Shown here piece by piece: positions 16,664 to 28,063 of a stretch of DNA of 64,000 nt. Under the pieces are notes generated by a model. That model had not been told where the DNA came from, did no database searches, and saw only the letters and a list, made by a program, of their open reading frames with translations. Within the stretch, counting starts at the first letter, position 1; each line of letters begins with the position of its first letter. The DNA is from an uncultured Thiohalocapsa sp. (lineage in GTDB: Bacteria; Pseudomonadota; Gammaproteobacteria; Chromatiales; Chromatiaceae): assembly GCF_913063425.1 (NCBI RefSeq), contig NZ_CAJXYK010000009.1, positions 1 through 64,000 on the forward strand, given 5' to 3'. The position numbers and the translations under genes are program-made.

Positions 16664-17981
16664 CCCCGCCGCCGTCGCGGCGCTCCTGCGCAAGCGCTGG
16701 CAGAGCGGCCACCGGCGCTGGCTTGATGCGACCGCCGGCCGGCTCGACGCTGCCGGCGGCCGGCTCGACGCTGCCGGCGGCCGGTTCGACGCTGCCGGCG
16801 GCCGGTTCGACGCCGCCGGCGGCCGGTTCGACGCCGCCGGCGGCCGGTTCGATGCCGCCGGCGGCTGGCCGCTGACCATCCTGTTGCACCCGCCGACGGA
16901 GCGGGATACGGCACGGGACCTCGCCGGCGTGCGCGACTGGATCGAGCGCTGGGCCGCGGCGCAGGCCGACCCGGCGCGGCCAGGGGAGCTGGTCTGGACC
17001 GAGCGGCAATGGCCGGGGCTCGGCCGGCAGCGGCTGCCGGAGCGGCTGCTGCTGGCGGGGCCGGAGCAGGTGGCGGTCTGGCTGGGTGAGGAGGCAGGGT
17101 GGCAGCAGGCCTGCGAGCGAGCGGCGGCCCTGCGGCAGGTGTTGGCGACGCTGCGCGTCGGCCGCCACTTCGACTGGCTCCCCGCCGCCCCGACGGCGGA
17201 CTTCGAGCGGTTGCTGGCTGTGCTCCGCTGGCTCGACGAGCACCCCGGCTCCGGGCTGTACCTGCGCCAGCTGCCGATCCCGGGCATCGACACCAAGTGG
17301 ATCGGCACCAACCGCGGCCGGCTCGTGCACCTCCTTGGCCAGCGTCAACGGCCGGCGCTGGGTTCTGACGACACCGCCGGCAAGGATTTCCACGCGCTCG
17401 CCGGACTGCGCCGCGAGCCGGACCTGATGCGCATCCGCATCCTCGACCCGGACCTGCGCGCCGCGGTCGGCGGCCTCGGCGACATCACGGCGCCGGTGGA
17501 GCAGATCGCCGCGCTGCCGCTGCGCCCGGAGCGCATCTTCATCGTCGAGAATCTCCAGACCGGCCTCGCCTTCGGCGAGCTTCCGGGTGCGGTCTGCTGC
17601 ATGGCCCGCGGCTACGCCGTCGAAGCCTACGGCGGCATCCGCTGGCTGCGCGAGCGTCCCTGCCACTACTGGGGCGATCTCGACACCCACGGCTTCGCCA
17701 TCCTGAACCGCCTGCGAGCACACTTGCCGGGCGTGCGCTCCCTGCTGATGGACGCAGACAGCCTGCTGCGCCATCGTGACCTCTGGCAGCACGAGGACAA
17801 GCCGGCCGCCGGGCCGCTGCATCGGCTCACGGCCGGTGAGCAAGCCGTCTTCCAGGGCCTGCTCACCGGCCGCTGGGGCGAGCGCGTGCGGCTGGAGCAG
17901 GAACGGATCGACTGGGGCTATGCCTGGGCGTATGTTGAGGCGCAGTCCGATGCGGCGCAGCCACAGCCGGCGGGTGCGTAG
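16641..17981 (+). CDS. jetD: JetD, Toprim-type nuclease of Wadjet with repeat insertion
   Basis: 446 residues from ATG 16641, overlapping jetC by 23 bases. The N-terminal DUF3322 part contains an unusual run of seven heptapeptides (residues 28-76, consensus FDAAGGR) before WPLTILLHPP resumes the family fold. The C-terminal DUF2220/Toprim part has IFIVENLQT (catalytic-type Glu) and HYWGDLDTHGFAIL (Asp-x-Asp). JetD is the topoisomerase VI-like nuclease that cuts plasmid DNA loaded by JetABC. Apart from the repeat run it looks full-length. The last 64 bases overlap the convergent ERCC4 nuclease gene. Confidence 0.92.
   Translation: MAASRRLDPAAVAALLRKRWQSGHRRWLDATAGRLDAAGGRLDAAGGRFDAAGGRFDAAGGRFDAAGGRFDAAGGWPLTILLHPPTERDTARDLAGVRDWIERWAAAQADPARPGELVWTERQWPGLGRQRLPERLLLAGPEQVAVWLGEEAGWQQACERAAALRQVLATLRVGRHFDWLPAAPTADFERLLAVLRWLDEHPGSGLYLRQLPIPGIDTKWIGTNRGRLVHLLGQRQRPALGSDDTAGKDFHALAGLRREPDLMRIRILDPDLRAAVGGLGDITAPVEQIAALPLRPERIFIVENLQTGLAFGELPGAVCCMARGYAVEAYGGIRWLRERPCHYWGDLDTHGFAILNRLRAHLPGVRSLLMDADSLLRHRDLWQHEDKPAAGPLHRLTAGEQAVFQGLLTGRWGERVRLEQERIDWGYAWAYVEAQSDAAQPQPAGA
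16722..16868 (+). repeat. Seven in-frame 21-bp tandem repeats inside jetD
   Basis: Seven consecutive 21-base units encode LDATAGR, LDAAGGR (twice), FDAAGGR (three times) and FDAAGGW. The units share GCCGGCGGCCGG and differ by a few bases, so expansion is recent relative to the gene. Because the unit is a multiple of three, copy-number change alters protein length without a frameshift. Confidence 0.95.
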
Positions 17982-18745
17982 CGCCGCGCCGGCTCTTCTT
18001 CCACGGCCCAGCGGATGACCGACGCCGTGTCTGGGCCGATGCCGGGGATCGCCGCAAGCTCGGGCGCAGACGCCGACACCACCGCCTCGACGCTGCCGAA
18101 GCGCTCGATGAGCCGCTGCGCACGGGCCGGACCAATGCCTGGCAGTCCTTGCAGGATGTAGGCTTGCAGTTGCCGCTTACCCCGCGGGCGGCGGCCTTTG
18201 CGCGCCAGTGCGCCGCTGGCGACGGCCCGCCGCTGGCGGGCAGCGACGAGGATGAGATCAGCGGTCTCTGCGGCGCCGGTGCTGCGCAGGATCGGCAGTC
18301 CCAGCTCCAGGGTCAGCATGGCGAGCGCCCCCTGGATGGCCTCCCGGCGCATGCGACTCCCGGCGAGGTCGCGCCCGCGGCCTTCCAGCACCAGGGCGGT
18401 ACGCTGCCTGGCCTGCGCCAGCCGCAACGCTTGGGAGAACAAGCGCCCATCCTTGATGGATTGGACGAGGTCAGGCAGCGTTTTGCGCTCGAACAGCAGG
18501 CCATCGTCGACCAGATAATCGCCCACGGGCAGACGCCCGCTGTACAGGGTCACATCCGGGTGCTGCCGCAGCCGCGCGACCACGCCATCCGCGGGCTCGC
18601 GGTCATCTGCAACGACATGGACGCCGTCTTGACCAGGCTGCATGGGTGTCGTCGAGTGATGTTCTTGACTGCTGAAATGTACACCAATAGTGCTCGACGG
18701 GGGTACAGTATCAGGCTCGCGGCCCGCAGCCACTGTCTGTGTCAT
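17918..18745 (-). CDS. ERCC4 (XPF-like) nuclease with helix-hairpin-helix
   Basis: 275 residues from ATG 18745, which has GGGAG seven bases upstream; ATG 18643 is an alternative. The nuclease part shows DDREP, GDYLVDD and FERKTLPDLVQSI, the GDx(n)ERKx3D catalytic pattern of the XPF/MUS81/Hef family. The C-terminus has two helix-hairpin-helix motifs (LPGIGPARAQRL, IPGIGPDTASVI) for DNA binding. Eukaryotic and archaeal relatives cut branched DNA; bacterial stand-alone forms are little studied. It converges on jetD with a 64-base overlap, so the two transcripts are antisense at their ends. Association with Wadjet may be chance or functional. Confidence 0.88.
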   Translation of the reverse strand: MTQTVAAGREPDTVPPSSTIGVHFSSQEHHSTTPMQPGQDGVHVVADDREPADGVVARLRQHPDVTLYSGRLPVGDYLVDDGLLFERKTLPDLVQSIKDGRLFSQALRLAQARQRTALVLEGRGRDLAGSRMRREAIQGALAMLTLELGLPILRSTGAAETADLILVAARQRRAVASGALARKGRRPRGKRQLQAYILQGLPGIGPARAQRLIERFGSVEAVVSASAPELAAIPGIGPDTASVIRWAVEEEPARRYAPAGCGCAASDCASTYAQA

Positions 18746-19413
18746 GGCGGCTCCCCCGGGCAGCGTTCCAAGAACCACCTGCACGTTGCCGATGTAGGCT
18801 GCATCCGCAAAGCGTATCCACCGCAGGCCGAGACGCCGGGATGCCCGCCACCCATGCGCGCTCGACGCCGAATCGAGCCGTTCAATGCACCCATCAGCCG
18901 GATTGCGGTGCGCTGTCGCCGCGGTTTTTGTAGGCTTGCGCCCTGACGGTGCCCATGGCTTCATGGGAGCGCCTTGCGGGTATTCCAGATGGGGGCGCGC
19001 TGTGCGTGCATGCCGTGCTCACCAAGGTCGAGGGTCGGCCCCCGCTCGGCCCCGGTGACCCCGGCAATGCTCACCAAGGCCCAGGGGCCGACGGACCCAC
19101 CCATACCCGTGTGCAGCATCCGGACATCACCGCCGCCCGGCACTCGGCTGTGCCGGCCAGGATCATGGCGCGCGGTGCTGACCAACCGCACGCGCGCCTG
19201 CGCCCGCTGCGCGGCGGACGGGGTCGCCGGCGCCGGCCGACCGGCGGCTTCGCGACCTGCCCCGGCCCGGGCCAAGGCCCGGGCCGCAGCCGAGCAACTG
19301 ACGCGCCCGGCTGCTGCGAGCCATGCCTGCCGGCAACCTGCCTGCTGCGTGGCAGCAGCCCGGGCGATGACCATCGATAACCGCTTCGACGGAGAACACG
19401 AAAGGGGACAGCC
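18746..19413. other. 668-base gap upstream of pfp, with a perfect inverted repeat
   Basis: No convincing gene is present; short frames on both strands lack start signals and family character. At 19263-19273 and 19276-19286 there is a perfect 11-base inverted repeat (CGGCCCGGGCC) with a 2-base AA loop. It lies about 130 bases before the pfp start and has no U-run, so it is not a standard terminator. The 3' edge holds the pfp ribosome-binding site (AAAGGGGA). Confidence 0.5.
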
Positions 19414-20667
19414 ATGACCGCAAAGAACGCCTTCTACGCCCAATCCGGCGGTGTGACCGCCGTGATCAACGCCTCGGCCTGCGGCGTCATCGAGACCGCC
19501 CGCCAGCACACCGACAAGATCGCCAACGTCTATGCCGGGCGCAACGGCATCATCGGGGCGCTCACCGAGGACCTCATCGACACCAGTCAGGAGTCCGCCG
19601 AGAACATCGCGGCACTCAGGTACACGCCGTCCGGCGGCTTCGGCTCCTGCCGCTACAAGCTCAAAAGCCTTGAGGCCAACCGGCGCGAGTACGAGCGCCT
19701 GATCGAGGTCTTCAAGGCCCACGACATCGGCTATTTCTTCTACAACGGCGGCGGCGACTCCGCGGACACCTGCTACAAGGTGAGTCAGCTGTCGGAGAAG
19801 ATGGGCTTCCCGGTGCAGGCCATCCATGTGCCCAAGACCGTGGACAACGACCTGCCGATCACCGACAACTGCCCGGGCTTCGGCAGCGTCGCCAAGTACA
19901 TCGCCACCTCCACGCTGGAGGCGAGCTACGACGTGCGCTCCATGTGTGCCACCAGCACGAAGCTCTTCGTGCTGGAGGTCATGGGCCGCCATGCGGGCTG
20001 GATCGCCGCCGCCGGCGCGCTGGTGGCGGACCAGGGCATCCCGGTGGTGACCCTGTTTCCGGAGATCGAGTTCGACCAGGACAAGTTCATGACCGCCGTG
20101 AAGGCCAAGGTGGAGGAGCACGGTTATTGCAGCGTCGTGGTGTCCGAGGGCTGCCACTGGCCGGACGGGCGCTTCCTGGCCGAGCAGGGCACCAAGGACG
20201 CCTTCGGTCATGCCCAGCTCGGCGGTGCCGCGCCGGTGGTGGCGAACATGGTCAAGGAGGCGCTCGGCTATAAGTTCCACTGGGCCGTGGCGGATTACCT
20301 CCAGCGCGCCGCGCGGCATCTCGCCTCCAAGTCCGACGTGGAGCAGGCCTACGCCCTCGGCAAGGCCGGCGTCGAGTACGCCCTCCAGGGCCACAACGCC
20401 ATCATGCCGACGGTGGTGCGCAAGTCCTCGGACCCCTACGTTTGGGAGATCGGTGAGGCGCCGCTCTCGGAGGTGGCCAACGTCGAGAAGTTCATGCCGC
20501 GGGACTTCATCAGCGACGACGGCTACGGCATCACGAGCCAGTGCCGTGAGTACCTCTACCCGCTGATCTCCGGCGAGGACTATCCCCCCTACGAGAAGGG
20601 CCTGCCGAAGTACGTCACACTCGACAACAAGCCCGTCGCGAAGAAGCTCGGGCCGTTCGAGGTCTGA
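19414..20667 (+). CDS. pfp: Pyrophosphate-dependent 6-phosphofructokinase
   Basis: 417 residues, ATG preceded by AAAGGGGACAGCC. It interconverts fructose 6-phosphate and fructose 1,6-bisphosphate using PPi/Pi. The PPi-type signatures are NGGGDSADT (where ATP enzymes have GGDGS) and PKTVDND (Lys where ATP enzymes have Gly); MGRHAGWIAA is the sugar-phosphate site. Reversible PPi-PFKs of this kind in methanotrophs and sulfur-oxidising symbionts sit near a membrane pyrophosphatase and are thought to save energy in the Calvin or RuMP cycle, also acting on sedoheptulose bisphosphate. Two membrane pyrophosphatases and a soluble pyrophosphatase follow within 7 kb, supporting that role here. Confidence 0.95.
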   Translation: MTAKNAFYAQSGGVTAVINASACGVIETARQHTDKIANVYAGRNGIIGALTEDLIDTSQESAENIAALRYTPSGGFGSCRYKLKSLEANRREYERLIEVFKAHDIGYFFYNGGGDSADTCYKVSQLSEKMGFPVQAIHVPKTVDNDLPITDNCPGFGSVAKYIATSTLEASYDVRSMCATSTKLFVLEVMGRHAGWIAAAGALVADQGIPVVTLFPEIEFDQDKFMTAVKAKVEEHGYCSVVVSEGCHWPDGRFLAEQGTKDAFGHAQLGGAAPVVANMVKEALGYKFHWAVADYLQRAARHLASKSDVEQAYALGKAGVEYALQGHNAIMPTVVRKSSDPYVWEIGEAPLSEVANVEKFMPRDFISDDGYGITSQCREYLYPLISGEDYPPYEKGLPKYVTLDNKPVAKKLGPFEV

Positions 20668-20675
20668 CCCGGCCT

Positions 20676-20698
20676 GCCCGGGCTCGGCGCAGCCGGGC
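20676..20698 (+). terminator. Hairpin after pfp (possible terminator)
   Basis: Arms GCCCGGGCT and AGCCGGGC, with one bulged G, lie nine bases after the pfp stop. There is no U-run, so at best it is a weak or factor-assisted terminator or an mRNA-stabilising hairpin. Confidence 0.3.
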
Positions 20699-20768
20699 GC
20701 CTTGGTGTAGAGACCTCGGCGGCCGGCAGCCGGGGAATGCACGCAATCAGCACAGGCGGGCGATCAGC

Positions 20769-21083
20769 TCAGGCCGGGAGGGCGGCGCAGGGATGCCGTG
20801 CCAGCCCGGCATCGAGGCTGTCGGTGAGCGTGCAGCCTGCGGCCTGATTGCCGAGCAGCAGCAGACAGTCCGATAAGTCCGCCGGCCCGTCCCGGTAGGC
20901 GTCCAGTCCCGCTCGCACGAGCGCGTCGCCCCTCGATGCGCAGCTCGGCGGTGATGAGCAGCTGCTCCGGCACCGAGACGACGTCCCGCTTGGGATACCG
21001 ATAGGCGCGTCTCAGCACCCACACCAGCTCACAGAGCACGATGACCGACAGGGCGCCAAAGCTGAAGCCGACGCCCGCTCAGC
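20769..21083 (-). pseudogene. PIN-domain toxin (VapC) remnant, frameshifted
   Basis: On the minus strand GALSVIVLCELVWVLRRAYR and LLITAELRIE read in one frame. The continuation LVRAGLDAYRDGPADLSDCL and TLTDSLDAGLARHP reads in another, ending at the TCA of 20769-20771. An extra base in the C run at 20929-20932 accounts for the shift. The N-terminal strand with the first Asp is missing beyond a stop near 21084. This is a decayed VapC-type PIN gene without a recognisable antitoxin. Confidence 0.7.
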
Positions 21084-21226
21084 CCCGCCGAAGCGCCACT
21101 GACCTCACCGCAGGTCGGCCTTGTCACAAATCGGTTGCTGCAAAGCGCACGCGTTTCCGTTAGCGTATTCACCAACGCGAGCACTTGGGCTCGCAATCCC
21201 ATCGGCGCTGTCCCAAGGGGGTATCG

Positions 21227-22003
21227 ATGAGCGATTACCGGCTGTATCTGTCGCTGATCCCGGAGGCGCTGATCGCCTCGCAATTGGAGCCGGCGGCGTT
21301 CGGCGCCTACTACGCCGTGGGCCGCGACCTGCACGCCCACGACCAGGCCATGTTCTTCGAGGTGGACCCGTCCTTCCGTGGCGGTGACTTCCCGTTCCAC
21401 CTCGCGGACGAGCGCTGCGTCACCCAGCCGAGCGGCGCGCCCAAGTCCTCGGTGTACCTCGGCATCTACACGGCCCTGGCGCGGGTGCCCGTGTCGGCGC
21501 TCGGCAACCTCTACCTGGTTACCGACGACGGCCGCACGCTGGAGCTCACGCGCGGCGACTACACGGCGGACAGCGCGCACAAGCTGCACCTGTACCAGGA
21601 GTTCTGCCCGGTACGCCCGCTGGTGGCGAGCCGGCTGGAGCCGCGCGACTTCTGTCTCTCCATCACCGATCCGCAGCACCCCGTGAACGTGCCGCGCATC
21701 GCCTTCGCGGAGCTGAAGCTCGGCGAGCTCTGGTCCGACCCGGCCCGCGGCAACGCCGACGACCTGCCGTACCCCGCCGTCGGCCATCTGCGGGATGTGC
21801 TGCTGGACTTCGATCAGAACACCAAGGACAGCAAGCTCGTGATGCGGCAGGTTCGCCAGGGCATCATCTACCGCATGGTGGAGCGCGGCTTCTATGTGGG
21901 CGACCACGAGGACTTCGCCTACTATCCCTTCCCGAGCCACGAGGAGCTTGAGTCCAAGCACTACGACTGGTGGCGCTCGGCGCAGGTGACGCGCTTCGAC
22001 TGA
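21227..22003 (+). CDS. Hypothetical protein, 258 aa, within the PPi gene block
   Basis: I chose ATG 21227 because it has AAGGGGG upstream; the frame opens at 21185. The 258 residues start MSDYRLYLSLIPEALIASQL and contain no signal peptide or membrane segment. Aromatic and acidic residues are frequent, including a Tyr-rich C-terminus (FAYYPFPSHEELESKHYDWW). I do not recognise the family. Codon use and a strong ribosome-binding site argue for a real gene. Its position between pfp and hppA, on the same strand, makes a link to phosphate or PPi metabolism worth testing, but nothing in the sequence proves one. Confidence 0.75.
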   Translation: MSDYRLYLSLIPEALIASQLEPAAFGAYYAVGRDLHAHDQAMFFEVDPSFRGGDFPFHLADERCVTQPSGAPKSSVYLGIYTALARVPVSALGNLYLVTDDGRTLELTRGDYTADSAHKLHLYQEFCPVRPLVASRLEPRDFCLSITDPQHPVNVPRIAFAELKLGELWSDPARGNADDLPYPAVGHLRDVLLDFDQNTKDSKLVMRQVRQGIIYRMVERGFYVGDHEDFAYYPFPSHEELESKHYDWWRSAQVTRFD

Positions 22004-22312
22004 CCCAGGACGGGATCGACAGAACGGGACCGACCCCCGGGGTTGCCCCCAGGCCGCCCCCGGTCTGATCCCGGCTGACTGAAGCCGCCCGACAGAGGCG
22101 GCCGTGGTCCCCAAGAAACTCACCCTGAGGTTTTCGGTAATCCAGCATCGGGCAGGACGCCCGGTGCCGCCCGGGCGTGGCAGCACGCACCGGGTGAGCA
22201 ACAGCCCAAGCCGCCACCGGCGGTCCGGGCATGGCGCTGGTGCGGCCGCGGATGGCGCGTGACCGGCATCCGATTCAGTCCCTCGCCCGATCACATCCGC
22301 GGTACCGATGCC
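22004..22312. other. Gap before the first hppA
   Basis: 309 bases without a gene. It holds several GC-rich short inverted repeats, such as CCCCCGG/CCGGGG-type stretches around 22035-22065, and no AT-rich promoter that I would trust. Confidence 0.4.
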
Positions 22313-24511
<2,199 letters not shown>

Positions 24512-24754
24512 AGGCTGAGGGCAACGGGGAGAAGGGCGGAGGGCGGAGGCGGGCGCCGAGCTCTGGTGCCCTTGTTGTCTGCCCCATACTCCGTACCCCG
24601 TACTCCTGCCATCCAGCCTGAGCCTTTCCCTGCGCGTTGGGCGCGGGGACGGGCCGTTCGTGCCCCGCTCAACTTGCAATCCTCCTCCGGCTGACCGAAC
24701 AATGCCGCGCGTCGGTCGCGGTCGCGGCCGGTCACCGCTGAGGAGCGCAGCTGC

Positions 24755-26839
24755 ATGTCCTTTGGCCTGGTCTTTGCCGTTCTCTGTGCCCTGTTGGCCG
24801 TTGGCTACGGGCTGGTGTCCATCCGCTGGGTGCTGGCCCGGCCCCAGGGCAGCGAGCGCATGCGCCAGATCGCAGGCGCCATTCAGGAGGGTGCGAGCGC
24901 TTACCTGCACCGCCAATATCTCACCATCCTGGTGGTGGGCGCGCTGCTGATGGCCGGACTGTCGCACAGCCTGGATCTGGCAACGGGCATCGGCTTCTTC
25001 ATCGGCGCGGTGCTGTCCGGCGCCGCGGGCTACATCGGCATGAGTGTGTCGGTACGCGCCAATGTGCGCACGGCGGAAGCCGCCCACGGTGGTGTGAATC
25101 CGGCGCTTCAGGTGGCCTTCCGCGGCGGCGCCGTCACCGGGCTGCTGGTGGTCGGCCTGGCGCTCCTGGGTGTGGCCGGCTATTACCTCTGGCTGGTGCC
25201 CGCGGACCCGCTGGACACCGACGGGCAGATGCGCGCCCTGCATGCGCTGGTGGGGCTCGCCTTCGGCGGCTCGCTCATCTCCATCTTCGCGCGCCTCGGC
25301 GGTGGCATCTTCACCAAGGGCGCGGACGTGGGTGCGGACCTGGTGGGCAAGGTGGAGGCAGGCATTCCGGAGGATGACCCCCGCAATCCGGCCGTCATCG
25401 CGGACAACGTGGGCGACAACGTCGGCGATTGTGCGGGCATGGCTGCGGACCTGTTCGAGACCTATGCCGTCACGGTGGTGGCCACCATGCTGCTGGGTGG
25501 CCTGCTGCTGGGGCAGTACGGCCCCAGTGCCATCGTCTACCCGCTGGTGCTGGGCGGCGTTTCCATCATCGCGTCGGTGATCGGCACCGGCTTCGTCAAG
25601 GCCAAGGACGACGACAGCCGCATCATGGCAGCCCTGTACAAGGGGCTCACCGCATCCGCGGTGATCGCCTTCGTGCTCTTCATTCCCGTTACCTGGCTGA
25701 TGCTGCCGCCGACCCTCGCTATCGACGCCACCGGCGATGCCTTCAGCCGCTGGGCCGTGCTGGGCGCGGCCGGCATCGGGCTTGCGCTCACCGGGCTCAT
25801 GGTCATCATCACCGAGTATTACACGGGAACGGACTATGGCCCGGTGCGCGCCATTGCGAAGGCGTCCACCACCGGGCACGCCACCAACGTGATTGCGGGC
25901 TTGAGCAACGCCATGAAGGCCACGGCGGCGCCCGTCATCGTCATCTGCTTTGCCATCTGGGGCGCCTATTCCATGGCCGGGCTGTACGGCATTGCCATCG
26001 CGGCCACCGCCATGCTCAGCATGACCGGCATCATCGTGGCGCTGGACGCCTTCGGACCCATCACGGACAACGCCGGCGGCATCGCCGAGATGGCGGAAAT
26101 GGACCAGAGCATCCGCACCATCACAGACCAGTTGGACGCCGTCGGCAACACCACCAAGGCCGTCACCAAGGGCTATGCCATCGCGTCCGCCGGACTCGCG
26201 GCGCTGGTGCTGTTCGCGGATTTCACCAATACCCTGGCGGGGGCGGGCAAGACGCTGTCATTCCCGTTGGACCATCCGGCGGTGCTGATCGGCCTCTTCA
26301 TCGGCGGGCTGATCCCCTTCCTGTTCGGCGCCATGGCCATGGAGGCCGTCGGTCGCGCGGCGGGCGAGATCGTCACCGAAGTACGCCGTCAGCTCAAGGC
26401 CATGCCCGGCATCCTGGATCACAGCCAGAAGCCGAATTACTCCCGTGCCGTGGACATGCTGACGCGCTCTGCCATCAAGGAGATGATCGTGCCCTCCCTG
26501 CTGCCGGTGCTGGCCCCCGTTGTGGTGGCCTTCGGCGTGCGCTGGCTCATGGGCGGGGATGCCGGCGCCCTGGCGCTCGGGGGCATGCTCATCGGCACCA
26601 TCGTCACCGGGCTCTTCGTCGCCGTGTCCATGACCACCGGCGGCGGCGCCTGGGACAACGCGAAGAAGTACATCGAGGAGGGCAACTACGGCGGCAAGGG
26701 CTCCGAGGCGTACAAGGCTTCGGTCACCGGCGACACCGTGGGCGACCCCTACAAGGACACCGCGGGGCCCGCGGTGAACCCGCTCATCAAGATCGTCAAC
26801 ATCGTGGCGTTGTTGATCGTGCCGCTGATTGCGGTCTGA
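24755..26839 (+). CDS. hppA: Membrane pyrophosphatase, K+-independent H+ pump type
   Basis: 694 residues, ATG 24755 preceded by GAGGAG. The catalytic motifs are complete ([39 protein letters not shown]). The diagnostic segment is [10 protein letters not shown] with Lys468 and Thr471, the signature of K+-independent H+-pyrophosphatases such as that of Rhodospirillum rubrum. It would use PPi made by biosynthesis or by the reverse PFK reaction to build proton-motive force, or run backward to make PPi. The two pumps are clearly different subfamilies, not a recent duplication. Confidence 0.95.
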   Translation: MSFGLVFAVLCALLAVGYGLVSIRWVLARPQGSERMRQIAGAIQEGASAYLHRQYLTILVVGALLMAGLSHSLDLATGIGFFIGAVLSGAAGYIGMSVSVRANVRTAEAAHGGVNPALQVAFRGGAVTGLLVVGLALLGVAGYYLWLVPADPLDTDGQMRALHALVGLAFGGSLISIFARLGGGIFTKGADVGADLVGKVEAGIPEDDPRNPAVIADNVGDNVGDCAGMAADLFETYAVTVVATMLLGGLLLGQYGPSAIVYPLVLGGVSIIASVIGTGFVKAKDDDSRIMAALYKGLTASAVIAFVLFIPVTWLMLPPTLAIDATGDAFSRWAVLGAAGIGLALTGLMVIITEYYTGTDYGPVRAIAKASTTGHATNVIAGLSNAMKATAAPVIVICFAIWGAYSMAGLYGIAIAATAMLSMTGIIVALDAFGPITDNAGGIAEMAEMDQSIRTITDQLDAVGNTTKAVTKGYAIASAGLAALVLFADFTNTLAGAGKTLSFPLDHPAVLIGLFIGGLIPFLFGAMAMEAVGRAAGEIVTEVRRQLKAMPGILDHSQKPNYSRAVDMLTRSAIKEMIVPSLLPVLAPVVVAFGVRWLMGGDAGALALGGMLIGTIVTGLFVAVSMTTGGGAWDNAKKYIEEGNYGGKGSEAYKASVTGDTVGDPYKDTAGPAVNPLIKIVNIVALLIVPLIAV

Positions 26840-27147
26840 GGCCGGTGCCGGCCAAACCGGCTCCCGCGGCTGCGCGATGCGTCGGACCGCTGACGCCGCA
26901 GCTGCGGCCCCGCTCGCCCCCGTGCTGGCTTGCCATGCGACCATCCGCCACAGCTCATCCGCGGGGCGTAGCGAGCCTCGCTGAGCTTCCCAGGGTGTCG
27001 GTCCAAGCGGGTCAACGCCGGCAGTTTTGCTGCACCTGCGTTACACTCCGGGACTCCCCTGTCTCTGCATAATCCGTCGCCCCCGCTGCCCGCTACCCGG
27101 GGCGCGGGGCCAGATGTCCAATCGCCAACCACCCGAGGAGCCTGCCC
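26840..27147. other. Gap between hppA and ppa
   Basis: 308 bases without a gene. A CATAAT at 27068-27073 could serve as a -10 element for ppa, but no -35 lies at a proper distance. GAGGAG just before 27148 is the ppa ribosome-binding site. Confidence 0.4.
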
Positions 27148-27696
27148 ATGGATCTGCAACGCGTCACCCGCGGTGACCGCATCCCGAACGAGATCAACGT
27201 CATCATCGAGATCCCGTCGCACTCCGAGCCCGTCAAGTACGAGATGGACAAGGAGACCGGCGCCATGTTCGTGGACCGCTTCATGTCCACTGCCATGCAC
27301 TATCCGTGCAACTACGGCTATGTGCCGCACACCCTGTCCGCTGACGGGGACCCGGTGGATGTCATGGTGGTGACGCCCTATCCGCTCATCCCGGGCTCTG
27401 TCATCCAGTGCCGGCCCATCGGTGTGCTGAAGATGACCGACGAGTCCGGCGACGATGCCAAGATCCTGGCGCTGCCCATCGACAAGCTCTTCAAAGGCTA
27501 TCGCAACATCACCAGCTTCCGCGACATGCCCCCGCACCTGCTGGACCAGATCGCGCACTTCTTCGAGCACTACAAGGACCTGGACGAGGGCAAGTGGGTA
27601 CGTGTCGACGGCTGGGGAGGCCGGGAAGAGGCCCGGGAGGAGATCATGGCGAGCGTCGCCATGTTCGACGACGCCCCCGAGAAGCCCCACTTCTGA
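27148..27696 (+). CDS. ppa: Soluble inorganic pyrophosphatase, family I
   Basis: 182 residues. It hydrolyses PPi to two phosphates in the cytoplasm with Mg2+. The family signature DGDPVDVMV carries the metal-binding aspartates; further landmarks are [13 protein letters not shown] and the late catalytic Lys/Tyr segment ([14 protein letters not shown]). GAGGAGCC lies upstream of the ATG. Having a soluble enzyme that wastes PPi next to two membrane enzymes that conserve its energy implies that the balance is regulated. It is convergent with pstS. Confidence 0.94.
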   Translation: MDLQRVTRGDRIPNEINVIIEIPSHSEPVKYEMDKETGAMFVDRFMSTAMHYPCNYGYVPHTLSADGDPVDVMVVTPYPLIPGSVIQCRPIGVLKMTDESGDDAKILALPIDKLFKGYRNITSFRDMPPHLLDQIAHFFEHYKDLDEGKWVRVDGWGGREEAREEIMASVAMFDDAPEKPHF

Positions 27697-28063
27697 CTGG
27701 CCCCGGCGAGCGCCGACCGCAAGGTCGGCCGCGGCAAGGCGCCCCCGCCGATACTGCCCTCCAGGCGGGCGCGGCAAGACCAGGTCAGCCCCCGCGTCGG
27801 CCCGCCGCGCCACCGAGCGCGCATCGACATCCCCTCCCTCAGGCTCGGGGAGGGATGCCGAGGGGCTGTTGTCTCGGTGCTGGAGCCGATCCCAACCGCG
27901 GCATCGTCACGGGGACCCACCGACGGCGAGCTCATGAGCCATCAGCCCGCGGGGGCCACGGATCTGACAGCGTCGGGGCTCAGGTTCCGGGTCGTGCCCC
28001 GCCAGCGGGACAGCATTAAGGTTACCGTCCCCGTTATTCCGTCGCCGCAATTTGGAGCCGGGG
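27697..28063. other. Convergent gap between ppa and pstS
   Basis: 367 bases with no believable gene. It contains the hairpin at 27712-27729 and otherwise GC-rich sequence. Confidence 0.4.
27712..27729 (+). terminator. Stem with GCAA loop after ppa
   Basis: A perfect 7-base stem (GCCGACC/GGTCGGC) is closed by a GCAA tetraloop, 16 bases after the ppa stop. There is no U-run; it may protect the mRNA end or assist termination. Confidence 0.4.

Noticed and set aside
18675-18715. LexA-like palindrome near the ERCC4 nuclease start
   Set aside because: TGTACACC and GGGTACAG are present but the spacing and core do not fit CTGT-N8-ACAG, and they lie inside the chosen coding region.
18949-19380. 143-residue + strand frame upstream of pfp
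   Set aside because: No ribosome-binding site, Pro/Gly/Arg-rich random composition and no family character.
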